A stretch of DNA of 64,000 nt. It comes from Darksidea phi. Taxonomy: Eukaryota; Ascomycota; Dothideomycetes; Pleosporales; Lentitheciaceae. Below, in pieces: positions 1 through 13,408 of the stretch. Location of the stretch: NCBI GenBank assembly GCA_030770425.1, contig JASJFT010000017.1, positions 1 through 64,000 of the forward strand, in the 5' to 3' direction. Positions within the stretch are counted from its first letter, which is position 1, and the number at the start of each line of letters is the position of its first letter. Both the position numbers and the translations under genes were made by a program. A model generated the notes under the pieces. The model was not told where the DNA came from, searched no databases, and saw nothing but the letters and a program-made list of their open reading frames with translations.

Positions 1-561
1 CCCCCAACCCCCACAGCTTCATATGATGACGTGTATATGCGAGCCACTTGCACGAGGACTTATGAAAACGTGCCCGACGTGACCTCAAGCACCTCTCATC
101 TTGTTGTCTGCCAATCGGCGTTTGGGACGCTTTCGCAAAATCCTTAGCGTGAACCCACCATCCGACTTCCCTCCAATCACGTCCTCATTTCAATCCTGTC
201 AGCTCTACCACAGCAGTTCTGCAATTCAATCCAGTCTTAGCCTTGCTCTACTCGTAGGCTCACGCTCAAATTCGAGATTTCGCATGTGATATTCTGTTTG
301 AACCTTCCTAATTCGTACATGGTGCCGCTGCACTCCGCATTTTGCGCGTCCGCGGGGTCTGTTGTTCGAACGGAAAACTGGAGACCAGGCTATAATGTAT
401 CCATTTTAATTTATTTCCAGGCCATTGACGTTGGAGGGCCTCAGTGCTTGGCGTCACGCGACGGTGTTTGCGTCTGTATACAAAATGCTGCTCGGTTCGT
501 CCTATCACTCCAATGTTCGGCGAATACTCCTTCTACCTCCCTTCACAGAATCACCGTCACC
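1..561. other. Upstream region of the glucoamylase gene
   Basis: No gene is supported here. An open frame runs in phase into the glucoamylase from position 286, but its translation has no conserved features and would bury the signal peptide. It is therefore read as promoter and 5' leader. A TATAAT-like stretch lies near 391. Confidence 0.5.
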
Positions 562-2493
<1,932 letters not shown>

Positions 2494-2849
2494 AACAGCC
2501 TGTATTATGGCTTTAAGCACTCATAATTGGAAGGCCTTCCCCAAACACAAACCAGCCCCGTCTCTACTTTCGACCCCTTTTTTCACGTCCAACAGAAAGG
2601 ACAGTGCATCCTTGGGAATACTTGTTAAAACTGGCTAGGCTCAGCAGTACCTACTACCTATTCCCTTGAATGCGAAGTCAGGAGAGAAGGCCAAGCTCGA
2701 AATTACCAACCCCCCCCCCCCCTCAGTGATGTTTAGAGTCTGTTAAGCGCAAGATGATCGTGGTTATACAAGCTAGGCAGACTAGAGTAGTTGCGGAACA
2801 CCGGGTGTTAGCGACACCTCCACCCTGGATCTGCTCGCTCGCTCCTTCA
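2494..2849. other. Intergenic, with a 13-C homopolymer
   Basis: 3' flank of the glucoamylase gene. A run of 13 C lies at 2710-2722. No gene seen. Confidence 0.5.
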
Positions 2850-4240
2850 CCCCTCTCCTTTTGAGTTCGACTGGTCCGGCGAAGGGGCTTCTATTGAATT
2901 TGATGACAGATCGCGGGTGCCCCTTGAACTTATCAGCAGCCTAGGAGGGGATAGCGCGTGTTCCGTGGCAAGGTCAGGACGAAGAATCAAGGCTCCCATA
3001 TCTTTGAAAATACTGACTGGGCGTATCCTAAGGACGGAGATGTTTGTAAAGGAGACAAAACTTCTTCGTGGGCTTCAAAACCCTCATATTGTGCGACTAA
3101 TAAGCACTTGAAACGATCAAAGTTTCTGCTCCATTTTGACATGCCAATCTCACAGACTTGATGCATGAGTCATAAAAGGAAGGAAACCCTGGGAACGCTG
3201 TGACAATGGAGAAAACGCGAGCTCTGGTACAAGTTCACTGTATGTTTCATTAACGCTCTTTAGTATGAGAACATTACGCATAATGATGTCAAGCCCAGCA
3301 ACATACTCGTCGAGAGATGGCCTCCAGATGCCCGTGGGTACCACGTCTATCTCTCAGGTGCGCATTGGTGAAGTTTCTCTTTACAGACCGTGAGGATCAG
3401 TGGCTGACTTGGGTGACAAGACTGCGGGATTTCCACTAAGATAGAGCGGGATGACGCCAATGATACCGAGGGTCCAACGTCTTACACAACTCGGTACGCA
3501 TCTCCAGAAACTCCCACGCACGAGAGCCGTAATTACAAGTCCGACATATTCTCCATGGGCTATGTTCGGGTGGGAATGTACACTGTCATTATGAGACGAT
3601 GCTATCGTCACTCGCTGAACAGCTAGAGCTTTCTAGGGACATTCTAGACGAAAACTCTGAAGGTAGAGAAGGATTGGCAGGTTATTGGGGGTAATCGTAT
3701 GCGGACAGCCTCTCCGGCACTGTGGAAAGGTTGCACCGACTTCGGGACTGGCTATTGATGCACGAATTCTTGTTTACCGGTGGCGCGGACAACTTTTCTG
3801 GCTTGGACATACGAACTGAGCAACTGGTCAGTCGCCTGGATTACATGCAAAATATGATCAAATTGGAACCTGCGAAACTGCGAAACGGCCCACTGCTGTG
3901 CAGCTCTGCGGTCTGCTCGATTCAAACGAATGTTGTACTTCGAGCACCAGTCCCTACGACACTGAAGTGCAATCTACGAATTCAAGCGAGGCTGGATCTT
4001 CGGCTTCTTCCGGGGGTAGGGAGGGCTGTCGACCGTATCGCCGTCGGCCATTACACCGTCTGCCTTGATCGCTCAAGAACCCCCTTCGTCAGCACATAAC
4101 ACGCATCCCGCGGAGGAACCACATAACTTGTCATCGAAACCAATCCAAACCCATCACGTTCGCAAGAGATCGGCGTTTAAGTCTTGGGTGACAACGCATC
4201 TTCGAAGAGCCAAAAATACGCGTGTTGCGCCCAATAACTA
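2850..4240 (+). pseudogene. Decayed serine/threonine protein kinase
   Basis: No single open frame spans this stretch, but kinase motifs follow in the right order when all three plus frames are read. These are a glycine-rich N-lobe start (LISSLGGDSACSVA, about 2930-2970), KETKLLRGLQNPHIVRLI (about 3050-3105), the catalytic loop ITHNDVKPSNILVERW (about 3273-3320), and an activation segment with TTRYASPE (about 3487-3512). YKSDIFSMGY of subdomain IX follows (about 3532-3563), then a C-terminal part with VERLHRLRDWLLMHE (about 3722-3766) and a basic tail ending at a TAG at 4240. At least one in-frame stop (TAA near 3692) and several frame changes separate the pieces, with no plausible introns at those points. 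The family is a fungal protein kinase of unknown substrate; the gene is non-functional as it stands. Confidence 0.72.
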
Positions 4241-5473
4241 GGGTCGGCACAGCGATGTCCTGAGAAGACAGAGTGCCTTCGGCTTGTAGCTAGCGGTTTG
4301 GCGATAGTCTGTATATCTGATTTTGCATACGACTGCAGCCCCTTAGCTGAAGACGTCTCACTCTTACGACATTCTTAGCCATCAAACTCTAACTCCACCC
4401 ACGATAATCATCCTCCCACCCTCCCACTCCCACGATTAGAAAGAACCCGTCCCTTTCAAAAATGGACACGCATGAAAACCCCATAAGAAAAGGGAAAAAC
4501 AATCTCCACATCACAGGTACTCAGCCCTACGCACTAGCGCAGGGGCGTACCAAAAAGTACCCACATCTTACTCACTTACGCCGCCTCGCACAGCCTCCGA
4601 ACCCAACTTCGAGGGCGAATACTGTACCGCCGCCATACCACCACCATCTATCAACCCTCGTCGCCTCACAAAGACCCACCCAGTTCCGTTCCGTTCCCCT
4701 TGTCACCACCCAGGTAGCAGCATTTCTAGAAGCCCAATCCGGCCCGGTTCCACGCCTTTGGGCCAGAAAAGGAATGACGTGCATTTCCTCTTGCGTAGCG
4801 GCGTTTATGCGGAGCGCGGGACACGGTAGGCCCGGAAGTTAATTTTGGGTGCTTTCGAGTCAGAGGGGCTATTATTACTACTTTGAGGGTGCTGCATGGA
4901 GTGATGGAGTGGAGCTTGGTAGGGTTAGAGAGGCATGGGTGAAAGGGGCAGAAGTGTGTTTTTGCAGATATAGATAGGCGCTGTAGATAGAAGAATGTGA
5001 AGAAAGGGCGATGAAGGGTGGATATCTACGTAGATGGTAGTAGTTGATAGCCACTTCGCCCGTGGCCGACGGAAAAGCAACACCGGTTAGCTATCCTAAT
5101 GCTACTCGCTATGTGTGGAAAGACGCAGCGCGCGGCTCTGGGTATCTATAACAGCCAAAGAAAACAAACCGGAAAAAGAAAAGAAACAATTAAGTGATGC
5201 CTCGCGGCAGAGTATTCTAGTCATGAACCCAATTTACCTCGTGACCTTTTCGGTTCGTCTCGATAGAATGGGAATAGTGTGGTAGTCACCTCCTCCCGCA
5301 TTTGCCGGCCAAAATACAAGGGACTTGGAAAACGTAGCAGTGTCGGACAGAAAACGCCCCCAATATGCCCAAGTGCACCATACGCCCACTGCTAATGTCG
5401 AGACAAATATAGAAAACCTCGGATACCACGTGTAGATGATGTAGATGATGGTGAAAAAGAGAAGGAGCGGTAT
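4241..5473. other. Intergenic, no supported gene
   Basis: A 126-aa open frame at 4462-4842 has unbiased, Pro/His/Thr-rich composition and no recognisable motif. It is not called. The right end is the 3' flank of the minus-strand ERF4 gene. Confidence 0.45.
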
Positions 5474-7226
5474 CTATGACTGACTTTCGATGGCCACGGG
5501 AGAGTTGACCTGGAACGTAGGCGTCGTCGCGTAAGTAGCGTATTCTCCTTGCTGAGGTGCCGCGTTCTCATGGAGTTCTTCTTGAGTATTGGGGCGTGAA
5601 GCGGTGCTGTTGTCGGGGCCGAGGTGCGGGTCTGGTATCTGGATGTCGAGCTGCACATGTTAGCTTGAAAACAGGTGACAAAACAGGAGCGTGCCATACA
5701 GTCAGATAGCCCGTCCGCCGCAACGGAATAATCTTCACCCCCTCTTTTACACCATGGGTCCTGTTCCAGTTCTCTATCCACTTTTCTAGGTCCGCCAACT
5801 GCTTCTTGACCTTGGTAAGACCTGCATCGTCCCACAACCAGAAAGTAGCCACGCCCATGATCGAGTCCAGCCACGCGCGGAAACTGAACGGATTGAAAGC
5901 ATCCACCAAAGTGTCATTGATCTTTTGCACAACTTTCCTAAAGTCCTCTTCTGGGAGCGCAGGATCCAGAATCTCGGGGTACAGGTTGGCGAATGTGGGT
6001 GCCAGGTCGCCCTTGACCATCCAGTCGCGTTTTATGCGAATGATGCGGGTACTGTGGTACAGTTCCGAATTGAGCGGGACGTGCGGGTTTGGGTGCGGAA
6101 AGCATGGATGTGACGGGCCCCAAGGAAACTCCGAGGTGTCGTCGCCATCCGCCTCTTCGTTGCCCTGTCGCGAGGCAACACGCGAATGCATCGAAGCGGG
6201 CGGCGAAGGAATCGACAAGCGGGCGGCGGACGGTTTTCTCACGGCAGCGCCGAGCTCAGGGTCGTCTGCACGGGGCCCGGGCCCGGGGGCATCGTGCCGC
6301 ACATGTGCAGCTGCATGTTCCTGTCCCACCACCATTGCAGGCTGGGGCGTCTGGGGCGACTCAAACTGCAAGCTCCTGCGGTCACGCGGAAGCCCGATGC
6401 TCGCACGGCCGCTGTCGCCGCCCGTGGAACGTTCGACAACGAGGGACGAGGGCGCAGGGCTCTGCCGGCTCAGGCGGCGCTCCGGCAGGGTCAACAGAGG
6501 ATACTCCTCGCGGGCGCCCGACAGCGGGCGTTGCACGGGGACGTTGGGCTCGTCGCGGGTGCGGGCGCGCGGGTGCTGCACAGCGAGGATGCGAGGAGAC
6601 GAATTTACCGGGTTCCAGAGGCGCGATGCGGGCGGGCGGGGCGGGGAGTCGTAGATGGAGCGTGGGACGAGATTGAAGATGCGGTTCGTTATGGACCAGC
6701 GGGCCGGCAGCGGCGCAGACTGCGAAGCGGGCGTGTCGTGGGACGCCGTTGTGGGATCGGTGTGTGGGGAGAGGTTTCCGAGGGTGAAGAGAAGCGGGCG
6801 TCGGCAAGAACGTCTTCCGTGGGTCTGGGCGCCGGCATATGGAGCGGAGGGAGGGCGAGGCACGACGGCAGACTGCCAGCACGGGGGGGCACTTGGGGAG
6901 GATGCGTACACAGAATACCGAGGGCAGCAGAGGAGCGCGGCGGGGGTGAATGGGATGGACGAAGGCACTGGAGCTGCTCCGGGGGCTCCAGAGGCCCGCC
7001 ACGTTACTTTTGAACACAAACGCTGGCACATTGGGGACAGTGCAGCCCAGCCATCACCAGGGCTCGCGCGCGACCACGGCCACGACCATTTCACTGCCCC
7101 TGCGTCCGCCGCTACCGGCCCTGGAGCATGAACGACCACCCTCCCCGACAATCGCTTCCTTTTCCACGCCCAGCCCGGCACGCCGCGAGGGGCATTGGCG
7201 TCGGCCTCTGCCATGTCTCGTCCCAT
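5474..7226 (-). CDS. ERF4: Golgin A7/ERF4 family protein (palmitoyltransferase subunit)
   Basis: In yeast, Erf4 is the partner of the DHHC enzyme Erf2; the pair palmitoylates Ras at the ER. Exons on the minus strand: 7226-5700 and 5650-5474, with an intron at 5651-5699 (GTATGG..GCAG). Splicing joins RRTGYLT to LDIQIPDP and removes an intron-encoded tail. The ERF4 domain occupies roughly residues 365-515: IIRIKRDWMVKGDLAPTF, YPEILDPALPEEDFRKVV, INDTLVDAFNPFSFRAWLDS and a hydrophobic MGVATFWLW. The preceding ~360 residues are low-complexity, Pro/Ser/Arg-rich. The start is uncertain: ATGs at 7226, 7211 and about 7034 are all in frame. The first gives 567 aa, long for the family, so the N-terminus may be over-extended or may hide an intron. 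Confidence 0.8.
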
Positions 7227-8494
7227 GGCGAGTCGGCCGTCTCGTCTTTCGCAGCTTGCCGCGGCTGGCACGACGACGCCTCATCCGCACTCGGACCCAG
7301 AGCCACGCCCTCGGAAAGCCCTGCACATTGAATCCGGCGACAAATGCGTCCGCTTCCGTATGCTCGCAGATCCGGAATAACGAGCTCGAGCCCGCGTAAT
7401 TTTAAACCCATCACCTGGCGTGGACGCCCCGAACTCGTCTTTTCACCACGAGGAATAGACTTTCCGTGTGGCTTCCGCTCCAACGTTTCAGGCCGCCGCC
7501 CAAACTTCTCTGCTCGCTCCCACCGGAGCGTCCCCCGCACCTATTGCCCGTGGCTTCTGCTGCGGACGCATTCTTCGGCCGCTGGCAGAGTTCCGGACGC
7601 ATGTTGTGCCGTCATTCCCTCGTGCATCCTTGCACATTCTAGAAATGCTCCAGGCATGGCTTGTGGACATGACTAGGTGCACATCCATACTTCCATACTT
7701 CCGCCACTCGTGCCAGGCTCATCCCCACCGCAGTTCTTCCAAGTGCAACTGCTTACCACTCATGCATTCATCGATATGCGCCATGTCCCTGTTGAAATAG
7801 CGTGGCCACGACATATGCCGTCCCAGACAGGCCCGACTGCACAGCATAGTGCTCCGGCCGCTGCAAGGCCTGCGTTCATAGTAATGTGCCATTAATTTCT
7901 CCGTACCTCCACATCTCACCCGTGATCTAGCTCTCCGATCCTGGGAGCTTCCCATCAACCGCGACTTAGAGAACTCGGGTGTGCCTGGATACCCACAATC
8001 GCCCACATAAACGAAGCTAAGCTGAGTGCCTCCGTGCAGAAAACGAGGTGGAACATTACGTCATTTATATATTAACTACTATTAGCTGCATGGTATCTGC
8101 TTAACTACTAGCAAGGCGCTGCATGCTAAAAAGTACGAACACAGTCAAACATCCGTCGTACCTTTCCCATACAACATCCTCCGCGTAGCGTAATCCGCCC
8201 AGCACATCCCGACGACATCGCATACACCCCTACATCACCCTCCAACATGGCCTTCACACCCCCCACTAACCGCTATCCCGACATGTCAATCCCAGAGAAC
8301 GCACAACATCATTCGTCGAAGAAAAAAAAATTAAAAGAAGGATATCCGCCATTCCGTGAAGTCGCCATATGAGGTATCGTTACCCTATGTTGAATCCCAA
8401 GTGCCCGTGCTCCAATGTCCGAGGTCGCCCATAATACACCGCCGTTAGTCAAGAAGAGTCGAAGAGAGTGTCCATGTGTCCGTAGATCCAAGTC
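7227..8494. other. Intergenic, no supported gene
   Basis: This lies between the 5' end of ERF4 and the 3' end of the DUF4203 gene, both on the minus strand. Open frames here are short, overlap one another on both strands and show no motif. Part must act as the ERF4 promoter. Confidence 0.45.
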
Positions 8495-11400
8495 TTATGC
8501 GCCATTGTTCGCCGCAGCCTGCAACTTCCGCATGGCCTCGCGATGCGCGTCCAGCATATCACTGTTCCTCATCATATGCTGCCTCATGGAATCCCGCTGC
8601 TGGGCCACCATAGTCTGGTGCTGCTGCTCCATCTCGCTCTGCCTCTTCGCGTTGAGCGCTGCGCGTCGCTGTTCTTCGGCCATCGCTGCTGCTGACTGAT
8701 CTGGTGTGCTGTCCTGTCGAATCGACTCTCTCCAGTCAGCTAGAAGCACTTCGCGCTTTTGGTCTGAGCCCGATGTGTTCGTTCGTTTTGGTTGATGTGA
8801 GTCGAAGCCCGATATCTGATTGCCTGCGGCCCATCCGCTCTTCTTTTGCCACTTCTGAGAGCTTGAAGGAGGCTTTTGGTGCTTGTTCTGCAGAGCGCGT
8901 TTCCGTGCAGCCAGGGGCAAGTCCTCTCCGTTCATGGTCAAGGTATTGGTCGAAGCAGGTTGTAGATTGAATGACTGAGATGACGTACGTTTTCGCACTA
9001 AAGCCTCGCGTTGACCCAGCAACGTGCTGTCCGGCATGGGCAATGGGCCTGATGATATTCTGTTGCGTGAAGGTTCCGTGACTCTTGGCAAATGGGCCGT
9101 CGAACCCGTTCGAGACAATCTACCAGAGGCACGAATAGATGGGCTGCGTGACACTGACTGGAGCTCGGCTTGCGACAGCCTAGTGCTCGAGTTGGACCTT
9201 ACAAAGGCGCCATTCTGATACACAGCATTGTCACTCGATACTCGCTTGGAATTTCTCTTCACAACGGTCAATGGCTTCGCAATCTCGTCGGGAACCGGGG
9301 CAGGACGCTCATGATGTACAGCGACACCAGGGGAGTCTGGCACAGGAATCTCGTCTAGATCCGGGGTCTCGGCCGCTTCAAGGTGCTTCGCCCACTCATT
9401 GGTCCTATAGGATTGCGTAACCTTGGATAGCCGCCCAGAGAGCGCGCCGTTGAAGCTACCGGACACTGACTGGCTTTGCTCGGTGTGCGAGTTGGAAGAG
9501 GGAGCGACGGAGCCCGCAGACTTTGGCTGCTGGCTCTTCTCGCCACTTTCCACGACTGTATCAGAGCGGGGACGAGGGCTATATAGAGACTCTTGATCAG
9601 TTTTCGATGTGTCAGACTTTGGATCCGTGCTGACGGTGAGCGATTGGCGAAGGCCCGCTCTTGTCGGTGTAGGCGCTTCTTCCGCACAATTCGACTTCTC
9701 CGTATCCATTCTGGTACCACCGTTAGTAGCAGTTGATGAAGCATCCAGCACCTCGGGGTTTTTCGAAGTTGCTATTTGATTGATGCTGTCGCCCGGCTCG
9801 TTGGCGGTAGGGGCTTGCGCTGTCTCGGCATTAAACTTCGGATCCACTGGCGAATGGGGAGGAGACAAATCTGGTAGTGACACATCATCGGCTTCATCTA
9901 TGGTTGCTGCAATGGAGGAGGCGCGGTCATCCTCAATATGCGGTAGAATCACCGCTCCTTCGTATTCAGGGCGGTCTGGAGCAGCTCCCGAGAGGTGCCT
10001 CTGCGGCGAGGTGCTGGAGAGAGGCTTGGACAGGGATCTTCGACCATCGAAGGTTTCTTCTTCCGTGTCGGGGATGGCGGATACGGACGCATTATCTGAG
10101 CCTTGGGACTCATCATCGTCCTCTTGTGGAATCTTGAAAGGCAAAGGGACGACGACTAGTGGCGGCGGCGCGGAAGGTTTTAGGGTCTTGACTGAAATAT
10201 TACGCGATACACCGTCCAAAGCCATGATATCAGATGACTGTCGAGCGCTATTGAGAGTGTTGGATTCATGGTTCGAGCCAGTTCGCGTGGGCATGACGGG
10301 ATTCCCAACTGCATCGATTTCCTGGACATTGGATATCGCGAGTCCATCTTTGGACTGAGGGGTTGGCTCTAAGCTGCTGGAAGTAAAGCTTTCCCTCGTT
10401 GTCGTCACAGTGGAAACGCAGGAATCAACGGCTGGCTTAGGATGCGTCTTGTCCCCGTAAGCGGCTTCCCACTGTGCGCGTTCCTTTTGAAAATTATCCT
10501 CAAGCTTTCGGCCCCGCTCTGCTTCTTCTCGCTCTTGAGCCTGCCTCTTTTCGATTCGTTGAGCGGAAGTTTGCTCTCTGTGTTCCTTGATAAGTTTCCA
10601 AAGCCTAAGCTGGGAGACGATGCCGAGGACGGATAAAATCACAACACCGGCGAGTTCTGCCTTCATACCCTTCGTCATTGGATAGGTGTTAGTATTGAGA
10701 GGAAACGTATCCGGGTTCAAATCTGTTCATGTTAGCGCGATCCATGTCGTAGAGATTGCCGACGCTCACTCCAGAGATAGAGCCAGAACTCCTTCCATCC
10801 GGCACCACTGAAACAATCCACGCCGAGCATGGTGATGGTTGCACCCGAGAATGAGATGCATACAATAAGTCCATGATTGCGAGTGTAGTGGCTCCACGCC
10901 AATGCGTACGCGGCAGCGCTCATGCATCCGATGAATATGGCTCGACCGCTTGTTGAAGTGATCAGACCGCCGTCTTTCACAGATAGAAGCCACATGGAAA
11001 GGCAAAAGCCCCCCAGGAGACAACCGAGCCCATCGGTGATGTCTGCAAAGACGAGCGCAAGGGCACCAAAGATCAGGCCAGTGATTGCTGCCGCAACGAA
11101 GAATGCGCCTTGCACTGCGTTGGAAACGGGCGGGTTCATCAGATAGACGATGAGAACAGTAACGGCAAGACTGGATAAATATGCCGCTGACGCGAAGACA
11201 TACAGCCTAAGTGTTGTCAGCGATATGTGAAACGAAGCGACAGTGGCTAGACTACCATTGATTCTTGATCCCAATTACGGCATAGACGAGCCCTGACAAG
11301 AGTAATATGACGCCAGCAAGACCGAAGGCAGGGGTGATTTTGGGCTGGATAGGAAGTTTGGGAGCGGAATCGGCCCCTGGAAACGCGCGAGGTCAGTGTT

Positions 11401-11766
11401 GTTGTTAGGAGCAGTGATGGACTTCTCACCAGCAGAGCTTGAGGCGGGGGGTTGATCATTATTAGAGGTCGTAGTTGCCGCTTCGTTGGCGGCACTTTCC
11501 GACGGTATTAAAGAGGAGGTAGTAGTTGAGTCTCTTGTGGTCGATGGGCGATCGCTGGGCGTTGTTGACGATGGTCGCGGAGTAGCGCTGGAGGATGGCC
11601 GTGGAGATGGGCGTGTAGTGGCCGTAGGCTCCTGGGAGCTCTCAGACGGGCTTTCATCTTGTCGACGCGCCAGACGCGTTGCTGCTGGAGCTGCTGGAAC
11701 CGCTGCCACTGCATGGAGACAAAGGACGAGAGCAAAGGCAAGAAGCAGAAATCGGCAGGACCGCAT
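8495..11766 (-). CDS. DUF4203/TMEM198-like multi-pass membrane protein with long cytosolic tail
   Basis: Four exons on the minus strand: 11766-11430, 11376-11256, 11206-10770, 10722-8495; 1040 aa. All phases close (337+121+437+2228 nt). The exons build one protein: a signal peptide (MRSCRFLLLAFALVLCLHAVAA), a Ser/Thr/Pro-rich external segment to about residue 110, then a DUF4203-type domain of about seven hydrophobic helices (ITPAFGLAGVILLLSGLVYA, SSLAVTVLIVYLMN, GLIFGALALVFADITDGLGC and others, to GWKEFWLYLW). A last helix (ELAGVVILSVLGIV) follows. Next comes a basic coiled-coil (RLWKLIKEHREQTSAQRIEK) and about 670 residues of Ser/Pro-rich, probably disordered cytosolic tail ending in a Gln/Met/Arg-rich coiled-coil. 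The biochemical function is unknown; related TM7SF3/TMEM198 proteins are membrane scaffolds or sensors. Confidence 0.82.
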
Positions 11767-13408
11767 CGTGACGGGACTGACGAGGAAGGCTTCCGCACGA
11801 AGAGACAATTGCCATCAAAATTAGTTTGCCTCGTTTGCCTCGTCGCGAGGTCGAGAGGTTGGGGTGGAAGGAGCAATGGTGACCAGGGTAGGTGCGAGGG
11901 GGATTAACAAGACGAAGAATAACAAGAGGAACAACGGAAAGGACGAATAGTAACGACAGTGAGTTTGAAACAATTACTTGGTTAAGGAATGGATTTCGGC
12001 GAAGCCACGCAGCCAGTGGGCGGGCACTGGTGCAGAAGAGATGCAGAGGGACAGCTGCAGAATCAAGTTCGAAGGTCGCGCCCCCGCAGGGGGGGTGGGT
12101 GGCATCGGCGATAAAGATATCAGCGCAGTGACCACGATCGTCAATTGGTGCCGGGACTTGGAGGGAGGAGGGAGCTTGGGCCGTCAGAGGCATCAGTGAT
12201 ATGACTGACCCTGGCGAATCTTGGTCCCCAAAGGCGTGCGGCGTCAAACGGTCCTCGCTGTTTGGCACCGCCGTTCGAGGCTGTCGGGAAATTACACCAA
12301 GCCATCAGCCACCCTCTCGCGTAGGTTGAGCTGGAACACGAGCCCGCATTCGGAAACAGAGCCAGAGCCGGCCAATGGTTCCCTCGTCGTCCAGAGTCAA
12401 AAGGGAGGGGCTTGGACCGCATCCACAGGCGCGGATCCGGGTACGCAGGGGAAGAGGCCGCTGTATGGCGCGGCCCAGATGAGCACTCTGGAACAGCGTG
12501 CATGAAGACAAGGGCCTGACTTGTCCATGATGGGTTGGAGGTTGATGCAAGACTGCGTCGAGGGGCTACGCGAAGTCGCGAGATGCCAATCAAGCCATCG
12601 CAGCTCCCACTTTTTCGCCCCAAGGCTGCGGCAATTCGCTGGCGTCCTGGTGTGCCCGCAGCCATGTCTGACGCGGGATATCCGTGCTTAATTGCTGGTG
12701 CGCTCACAGCCCGGCATAACCATCGCCCTCCCATAACATGCGCTGACGTCGCCGCGGGGATGAAGCTTCGTGCTCAATTTATATCGACGGGCCTTTGTCT
12801 TTTGTGGAATTATGTTGTTGAGCGGGGCAATCCTGAAATGAAACAGGTGTGGTACCGCGAGATTGGAAATCAATGCTTCCGCCATCGAGCCTCGGCCGAT
12901 CCAACGATGGTTCCCGCGTCCGCCAGCACGTCCTCTCCAGATGTTGCATCGGAGGAGCGCCGAAAGGTGACATTCGAAGAAGTACAGGTACGAGAGATGG
13001 CTCGTCAGGTCTCGAGCGGGCTGGAACATCTTGCATGCCTTGCGTCGAGGCAGACGCCGTGCTGCCAAGCTGCCTCCATTGACGGCATCGGTTTCGCAAA
13101 ACCTGGGGCATTGTTGGGGTCTGTGGTTGTACAATGTCTAGCCACCACGTTCTCCAATATTTTTTGGCTGGCGACACTCCGCCATGGAGACAGTACTTGG
13201 GGGCACAAGATGCCGACATTCCGATGCGGGATCCCCAAAATGCCAGCGAACTCGATGCTCCCCAAGGAAACGTCGACTGTCCGTCATACGGCCGGGTAAT
13301 ACGGCAGGCAACGAACAGCTCATCGCATTCACCACGCTCGCTAGATGCAGAAAACGACTTCTTTGGTTGAGCTTGGCTGACTCGCTGTCAACAGCCGTCA
13401 GCGATCGG
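11767..13408. other. Intergenic, no supported gene
   Basis: Upstream of the DUF4203 gene and downstream of glutathione synthetase. Open frames of up to 254 codons (12535-13299 plus) and 197 codons (12141-12734 minus) overlap each other, start inside GC-rich sequence and contain no motif I recognise. They are read as chance frames. The left ~500 bp is the likely promoter of the DUF4203 gene. Confidence 0.4.

Noticed and set aside
286..561. N-terminal extension of the glucoamylase frame
   Set aside because: Would precede and destroy the signal peptide; no conserved residues.
4462..4842. 126-codon open frame
   Set aside because: Low-complexity translation without motif; no supporting splice or promoter signals.
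5806..7131. Long plus-strand frames opposite ERF4 (up to 282 codons)
   Set aside because: They mirror the GC-rich ERF4 exon; only the minus strand shows a recognised domain.
12141..12734. 197-codon minus-strand open frame
   Set aside because: Same region; no motif, no splice signals joining it to a neighbour.
12535..13299. 254-codon plus-strand open frame between GSH2 and the DUF4203 gene
   Set aside because: Overlaps equally long frames on the other strand, has no motif, and its composition looks like translated GC-rich non-coding DNA.
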